55,150 bases of DNA. It comes from CAZXSK01 sp964642855 (GTDB lineage Bacteria; Planctomycetota; Phycisphaerae; SM23-33). The position numbers were made by a program, and so were the translations under genes. Under the pieces are notes generated by a model. It ran no database searches and had not been told where the DNA came from. It saw only the letters and a program-made list of their open reading frames with translations. Shown here piece by piece: positions 54,385 through 55,150 of this stretch (its first letter is position 1; the number at the start of each line of letters is the position of its first letter). The DNA is taken from positions 1-55,150 of the forward strand of contig CAZXSK010000019.1 in assembly GCA_964642855.1 (NCBI GenBank). The letters run 5' to 3'.

Positions 54385-55150
54385 ATGAATTCAGACGAAC
54401 ACAAAGACCAGCGAATCGGGCTGGCAGAGGAACGAGCTGACGTGGAAGACAAGACCTCCAAACCCGGGATCAGACTCTCCGAGAAAGCACATACCGGCAC
54501 CGCAGACAACGAGCCCACGGGCGAAGCAATCATCCGTTCGGTGGAGTTCTCGCTGTTCTACGGCGAAAAGGCCGGCGTCTCCAAGATCACCATGGAGGTC
54601 TACCCCCAGAGCGTTACGGCGATCATCGGCCCCAGCGGCTGCGGCAAGAGCACCTGGCTGCGGAGCATCAATCGCATGAACGACCTGGTGCCCGGTGCCC
54701 GCGCCGAGGGCGCGCTGGAGGTCAACGGCACGAACGTCTACAACCGGCGGATCAACCTGGTGAACCTTCGCCAGCAGGTGGGCATGGTCTTCCAGAAGCC
54801 CAACCCGTTCCCCAAGAGCATCTTCGATAACATCGCCTTCGGGCCCAGGCTTCAGGGAATCCGCTCGCGGTCGAAACTCGAGGAGATCGTCGAGCAATGC
54901 CTCCGCGACGGGGCGCTGTGGAACGAGGTCAAAGACGATCTCAAGAAGTCCGCCCTTGCCCTCTCGGGCGGCCAGCAGCAGCGACTGTGCATCGCTCGCG
55001 CGCTGGCGACCAAACCCATGGTTCTGCTGATGGATGAGCCCTGCTCGGCGCTGGACCCCATCGCGACCGGGCGCATCGAGGAGCTCATCACCCAGCTCAA
55101 AGACCAGTACACCATCGTCATCGTGACCCACAACATGCAGCAAGCCGCCC
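54385..55150 (+). CDS. pstB: Phosphate ABC transporter ATP-binding protein, partial
   Basis: 255 codons are visible before the window ends, so the C-terminus is missing. ATG 54385 has GGAAAG 9 bases upstream; ATG 54376 is alternative. Walker A is GPSGCGKST, signature LSGGQQQR, Walker B MVLLMDEPCSALDP, and the H-loop is VTHNMQQA. The first 45 residues (hydrophilic, charged) precede the ABC domain and are longer than in E. coli PstB. PhoU would be expected next, outside the window. Confidence 0.93.
   Translation, partial: MNSDEHKDQRIGLAEERADVEDKTSKPGIRLSEKAHTGTADNEPTGEAIIRSVEFSLFYGEKAGVSKITMEVYPQSVTAIIGPSGCGKSTWLRSINRMNDLVPGARAEGALEVNGTNVYNRRINLVNLRQQVGMVFQKPNPFPKSIFDNIAFGPRLQGIRSRSKLEEIVEQCLRDGALWNEVKDDLKKSALALSGGQQQRLCIARALATKPMVLLMDEPCSALDPIATGRIEELITQLKDQYTIVIVTHNMQQAA

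Overview
This 55 kb window is bacterial, GC-rich, tightly packed, and reads like a planctomycete, most likely the class Phycisphaerae. The pointers are two prepilin-type proteins with the FTLIELLVVIAIIALLVS kind of leader, a PEP-CTERM surface protein, a Gfo/Idh/MocA plus ThuA pair, a MoxR/DUF58/DUF4350/DUF4129 operon, and zinc-ribbon membrane proteins. It is a draft scaffold: a 100-N gap at 16685-16784 is flanked by an exact 55-bp duplication, so the gap is probably an assembly artefact. The taxonomy is an inference from gene content. I saw no rRNA, tRNA, CRISPR array, transposase or integrase.

Layout. 1-2.4 kb: divergent Fur/Zur-family regulator and a His-rich small protein, a pseudopilin and a PEP-CTERM protein, with a palindromic operator inside a good promoter; it looks like a zinc-starvation unit. 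2.4-7.2 kb: small Cys-motif membrane protein, methyltransferase, malic enzyme, Gfo/Idh/MocA oxidoreductase and ThuA protein. 7.2-8.2 kb: one lower-GC orphan gene with a possible GAF-like domain. 8.3-16.5 kb, minus strand: histidine phosphatase, ArsP-type permease with a C-terminal HMA domain, TIGR02757 protein, hybrid cluster protein, its ferredoxin, a Crp/Fnr regulator and DsbD; an FNR/HcpR-type box at exactly -41.5 from a predicted start drives ferredoxin-hcp. 17.3-17.9 kb: cold-shock domain fused to a second alpha/beta domain.

18.4-27.7 kb, minus strand: ten overlapping or nearly overlapping genes (RDD/GYF, zinc-ribbon and PH-like membrane proteins, DUF4129, DUF4350, MoxR, DUF58, SpoIIM, RDD). 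27.8-30.9 kb: ispH below an ECF sigma/anti-sigma/coiled-coil cluster. 31.1-37.2 kb: ilvD, then a convergent glycine cleavage operon gcvT-H-PA-PB. Between gcvT and dnaE lies a string of hairpins ending in an intrinsic terminator; mismatches that become G-U pairs only on the minus strand make it a candidate structured RNA. 37.6-43.3 kb: dnaE, dnaA (a TTGACA-17-TACATT promoter with a perfect palindrome in its spacer) and a putative oriC with two perfect DnaA boxes.

43.3-49.1 kb: a two-TM channel with RCK domain and altered selectivity filter, trmB, a sugar isomerase-like protein, a lipoprotein, a pseudopilin and surE. 49.1-55.15 kb: phosphate system phoB / pstS-pstC-pstA-pstB (pstB cut by the window end), with TTAACG direct repeats between phoB and pstS. 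PstC and PstA each carry a 200-300 residue extra periplasmic segment. The strongest leads for something undescribed are the candidate RNA upstream of gcvT, the enlarged Pst permeases, the zinc-type regulon with a pseudopilin, and the dnaA operator.
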